Of a DNA stretch of 64,000 nucleotides, positions 62,916 through 64,000 are shown piece by piece. The notes under the pieces are model-generated. The model ran no database searches, was not told where the DNA came from, and saw only the letters and a program-made list of their open reading frames with translations. The DNA is from Candidatus Melainabacteria bacterium. GTDB lineage: Bacteria > Cyanobacteriota > Vampirovibrionia > Obscuribacterales > Obscuribacteraceae. The stretch spans positions 1 through 64,000 of the forward strand of contig JABDBL010000011.1 of NCBI GenBank assembly GCA_013288645.1. Reading direction: 5' to 3'. A program made the position numbers and the translations under genes. Numbering within the stretch: position 1 is the first letter of the stretch; every line of letters starts with the position of its first letter.

Positions 62916-64000
62916 ATGCCGGAAGATAAAGAACAAACTATTCGCGATTTGTTAGATAAGACTGAAAGCTTTGGCAACAAGACTGCCATACTTACTTTCG
63001 GGCAAGAAGATAGTCGCAAATTGAGCTTTGAGGAGCTATTGAAATTAGTGCGTGGCCTTGCTGATGGATTATCAAAAGTCGGGCTAAAGCACCAAGAAAC
63101 TGTAATGCTATTAGCTGGCAACAGCCGCGAACTGGTTATAGCTTCGCTAGCGGTTATTTATGCTGGTGGAATTTGTGTGCCTGTCGATCTTCAATCGAGT
63201 GACGAAGTACTGAATCATATTATCGAAGACAGTGAAGCGAAGCATATTTTTGTTGATGCTAAAGGCTTAGACAAATTGCAGAGATTGCATAGAGACAAAC
63301 ATATGAAAGTCATTCGCCTCGACAATGAAAACGAATCCGACAATTGGCATGAATTATTGTCCAAGAAGATTAACCACGATGATGATCTTAAAGCAGAGGA
63401 TCAGGCAGTTTTATTTTATACTTCTGGTACAACCGGTTTGCCCAAAGGCGTGCCATTAACACATACAAATATAATTTTTCAGATTTATGCTGAGCAAAAA
63501 ACTAATCTGTTGCAGCGTACTGATAAAGTGTTGCTTCCCCTGCCACTGTTCCATGTTTATCCTTTTGTTGACGGACTTTTGGGGCCCATCTCGCTGGGGT
63601 TGACAGTAATTTTTCCGAAAGCGGTAACAGGACCTGAAATTATTAGAGCCATTAAAGAAGGCAAAGCTACTGTGCTTGTAGCTGTGCCAAGGCTATTGCG
63701 TGCTTTGTATGCAGGGATAGAAGTTAAAGCTAGGTCTAATAATATTGATAATACTGCATTTGATGTAGCGAATCAATTATCCAACTTCATGAATATCTTG
63801 GGAATAAATATTGGTAAAAAGCTTTTTGGCAAAGTACATAAACGATTTCCTACTTTAAGATTATTAGCTTGTGGTGGCGCTCTTCTAGAACCGGATTTAG
63901 CAAAAAAATTAATGGCTCTTGGTTGGCAGGTGGCGGTCGGTTACGGGTTAACTGAAACTGCTCCTTTGCTTACCTTCCGTCTGCCCGGCAATAGAGATTT
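62916..64000 (+). CDS. AMP-dependent acyl-CoA synthetase/ligase, 5' part
   Basis: The gene runs off the window end after about 361 codons. LFYTSGTTGLPKGVPLTHTN is the phosphate-binding (A3) motif and VAVGYGLTETAPLL the A5 motif of the ANL superfamily; the order and spacing suit a long-chain fatty-acid-CoA ligase. It would activate a carboxylic acid via an acyl-adenylate. ATG 62916 follows GGAG at a six-base distance; ATG 62868 is an in-frame alternative without such a site. The C-terminal lid domain is outside the window. Confidence 0.88.
   Translation, partial: MPEDKEQTIRDLLDKTESFGNKTAILTFGQEDSRKLSFEELLKLVRGLADGLSKVGLKHQETVMLLAGNSRELVIASLAVIYAGGICVPVDLQSSDEVLNHIIEDSEAKHIFVDAKGLDKLQRLHRDKHMKVIRLDNENESDNWHELLSKKINHDDDLKAEDQAVLFYTSGTTGLPKGVPLTHTNIIFQIYAEQKTNLLQRTDKVLLPLPLFHVYPFVDGLLGPISLGLTVIFPKAVTGPEIIRAIKEGKATVLVAVPRLLRALYAGIEVKARSNNIDNTAFDVANQLSNFMNILGINIGKKLFGKVHKRFPTLRLLACGGALLEPDLAKKLMALGWQVAVGYGLTETAPLLTFRLPGNRD

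Noticed and set aside
1-64000. Searched for tRNA, rRNA, CRISPR arrays, transposases and phage genes
   Set aside because: No T-loop/acceptor pattern, rRNA core, regular repeat-spacer array or transposase motif was seen by eye; a tRNAscan/Infernal run would settle it.

Overview
The window is about 64 kb of AT-rich, gene-dense bacterial chromosome. The cell is evidently Gram-negative in build: there is an outer-membrane efflux protein, MlaE/MlaD lipid transport, a heptose adenylyltransferase, and many signal peptides and Tat/Sec substrates. Several features suggest a cyanobacteria-related, non-photosynthetic lineage such as Vampirovibrionia/Melainabacteria: an ethylene-receptor-like sensor kinase with an Rcp1-type response regulator, an AMIN-like/TPR protein, several soluble Ser/Thr kinases, and the absence of any photosynthesis gene. 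This is inference from gene content only. No rRNA, tRNA, CRISPR array or insertion sequence was found.

Layout. 1-9 kb: end of an efflux outer-membrane protein, a secreted protein, an esterase, the dnaG-rpoD pair, murQ, dodecin, a MerR regulator and an rfaE2-type gene. 9-14 kb: a small membrane protein, a large AMIN-like/TPR protein, class I fructose-bisphosphate aldolase and a secreted hydrolase. 14-21 kb: a signalling island with an ethylene-binding-domain-like histidine kinase and its receiver on one strand, and on the other a hybrid kinase (two receivers plus Hpt) followed by a receiver-HTH-Ser/Thr kinase fusion. 21-30 kb: small secreted, zinc-ribbon and KGG proteins, a polX/PHP gene remnant, HxlR-rhodanese, a GT39-type glycosyltransferase operon, a second Ser/Thr kinase and pirin.

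30-39 kb: DAHP synthase, MlaE-MlaD, and an operon joining a membrane-anchored spermidine-synthase-like protein, a FemAB-type transferase and SpeD. 39-44 kb: an operon with two paralogous MFS transporters, an exported protein between them and a probable lipoprotein. 44-52 kb: reverse transsulfuration (CBS, CGL), UspA, a candidate small RNA, a DEAD-box helicase, a lone Flp pilin, an ABC-F ATPase and a 33-residue lysine-rich peptide. 52-56 kb: a methyltransferase/flavoprotein/type III polyketide synthase cluster, probably for phenolic lipids. 56-64 kb: an exported guanine-deaminase-like enzyme, a Tat-exported berberine-bridge-type flavoprotein, a peroxiredoxin, a phosphatase, a TPR protein and the start of an acyl-CoA synthetase.

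The most unusual points are four: the polyamine/FemAB operon with its membrane-tethered aminopropyltransferase; the signalling island, in which a phosphorelay appears to feed a Ser/Thr kinase in one polypeptide; the extracytoplasmic purine-type enzyme pair; and a set of four short intergenic palindromes (ACCA-N4-TGGTGC).
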